A DNA stretch of 40,329 bases from JABCPE02 sp963506915 (GTDB lineage: Bacteria; Bacteroidota; Bacteroidia; Flavobacteriales; Weeksellaceae). The stretch is taken from the NCBI GenBank assembly GCA_963506915.1, contig CAUORE010000016.1, positions 1-40,329 of the forward strand. The letters are read 5' to 3'. Numbering within the stretch: the first letter of the stretch is position 1; each line of letters opens with the position of its first letter. A program made the position numbers and the translations under genes. Shown here piece by piece: positions 39,627-40,329 of the stretch. The notes under the pieces are model-generated. The model ran no database searches and was not told the origin of the DNA. It worked only from the letters and a program-made list of their open reading frames with translations.

Positions 39627-39640
39627 AATATATATTCAAA

Positions 39641-40329
39641 ATGTTTCAAAAACCAGCTACAACCATTGATTGGCAAATTGAAAAACTCATAGAAAGAGGT
39701 TTACAAATAAAAAATAAAGAGCTTGCAAAGCATTACCTCTCAAATATTAGTTACTATCGTTTAGGAGAATATTGGTATGTATTACAAGCTGATAAAGTAA
39801 ACCATACTTTTAAAGAAGATGCTACTTTTGAAAAAGTTGTTAATTTATATGAGTTTGATAGAGAGCTAAAAATATTACTTTTTGATATTATTGAGAGAAT
39901 TGAAATTAGTTTAAGAGCTAAACTAGTATACCATCTATCTCACGAATTTGATCCTTGGTGGTTTCAAAATTTTGATATTTTTACAGATAGTGCAGCTCTT
40001 ATAAAAACACTTTCAGGAATTGAAGAAGAAATATCTCGTAGTAAAGAAATCACTATAAAGGAGCATTTAAAAAAACACAAAGATGATCTACGATTACCTC
40101 CTGCTTGGAAAACATTAGAACAAACTACTTTTGGAGCTTTATCAAAATTATATGGTAATTTAAAAAATACTATCAAATCAAAAGATATTATAGCTGAAGA
40201 GTTTGGAGCTGTAAACCACACTTACCTACCTAGTTGGTTACAAGCAATAGCTCTCATTCGTAATTATTGTGCGCATCATTCTCGCCTTTGGAACAAAAAT
40301 CTCACAGGAACTCCTAAACTACTTTCAAA
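39641..40329 (+). CDS. abiF: AbiF/Abi_2-family HEPN protein (3' end beyond window)
   Basis: The 229 visible residues match the Abi_2 family: SNISYYRLGEYWY (about 34-46), LYEFDRELKILLFDIIERIEISLRAKL (split by family knowledge, about 69-95), AWKTLEQTTFGALSKLY, and the HEPN active site RNYCAHHSRLWN, with R207 and H212 forming R-x4-H. HEPN proteins of this kind are RNases; Abi proteins block phage by stopping the infected cell. The ATG 39641 comes 15 bases after the T8 tract of the RNA. Family members have roughly 300 residues, so perhaps 70 are missing at the window edge. Stop not seen. Confidence 0.88.
   Translation, partial: MFQKPATTIDWQIEKLIERGLQIKNKELAKHYLSNISYYRLGEYWYVLQADKVNHTFKEDATFEKVVNLYEFDRELKILLFDIIERIEISLRAKLVYHLSHEFDPWWFQNFDIFTDSAALIKTLSGIEEEISRSKEITIKEHLKKHKDDLRLPPAWKTLEQTTFGALSKLYGNLKNTIKSKDIIAEEFGAVNHTYLPSWLQAIALIRNYCAHHSRLWNKNLTGTPKLLS

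Overview
The window is a low-GC chromosomal stretch of a Flavobacteriia-type bacterium, most likely Weeksellaceae (the Chryseobacterium/Riemerella/Bergeyella/Cloacibacterium neighbourhood). The clues are Bacteroidetes promoters of the TTTG-N19-TAnnTTTG form (clearest before the tRNA cluster and before the Abi gene at the right edge), a SusC/TonB-type receptor with an N-terminal carboxypeptidase-like regulatory domain, a Bat/MoxR operon, a single-domain HsdR_N gene beside holA, YfhO, and Rhs toxin debris. Genus and species cannot be fixed from this sequence alone.

Layout. (1) Positions 1-4600 are a very AT-rich polymorphic-toxin graveyard. It has unknown membrane and probable immunity genes, a two-repeat CRISPR array without cas genes whose last repeat runs straight into a broken Rhs-core fragment, a detached Rhs tip with a zincin (HExxH) toxin domain, a frameshifted lipoprotein, a second orphan zincin, and two tandem paralogous exported proteins. 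(2) Positions 4750-9172 hold a Crp/Fnr regulator and a TolC/HlyD/ABC-2 permease efflux operon without its own ATPase. (3) Positions 9223-9617 hold three tRNAs (Ser, Pro, Arg) in one minus-strand unit with its own promoter and terminator. (4) Positions 9676-15249 hold an AmiD-like amidase, a small membrane protein, and an mtnN/permease/permease/ATPase operon. (5) Positions 15292-16857 are small proteins of unknown function. (6) Positions 16974-21203 are a siderophore-type TonB receptor divergent from a Tat-exported alkaline phosphatase. (7) Positions 21265-27901 hold glycosyltransferase and YfhO genes, then an rlmB operon whose upstream end is a decayed yitT fused to a 5'-truncated dinB-like gene. 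(8) Positions 27967-30038 hold a Zn/Cd P-type ATPase with a palindromic operator in its promoter. (9) Positions 30390-36748 are a moxR-DUF58-Bat operon with class III (anaerobic) ribonucleotide reductase genes nrdG and nrdD in its middle. (10) Positions 36753-40329 hold an HsdR_N protein divergent from holA, an exported flavodoxin-like protein, a SUKH-type protein, and a cut-off Abi_2/AbiF HEPN protein preceded by a compact structured RNA.

The most interesting system is at the right edge: a consensus promoter, a structured RNA of about 55 nt ending in a U8 tract, and then an AbiF-like HEPN protein (R207 to H212). This is the arrangement of an RNA-antitoxin/HEPN-toxin pair, the group proposed as the ancestor of Cas13. 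Next come the orphan CRISPR/Rhs junction, the yitT-dinB chimera, and nrdGD inside the moxR/bat operon. All functional calls are read from protein and DNA motifs by eye; no database search was run.
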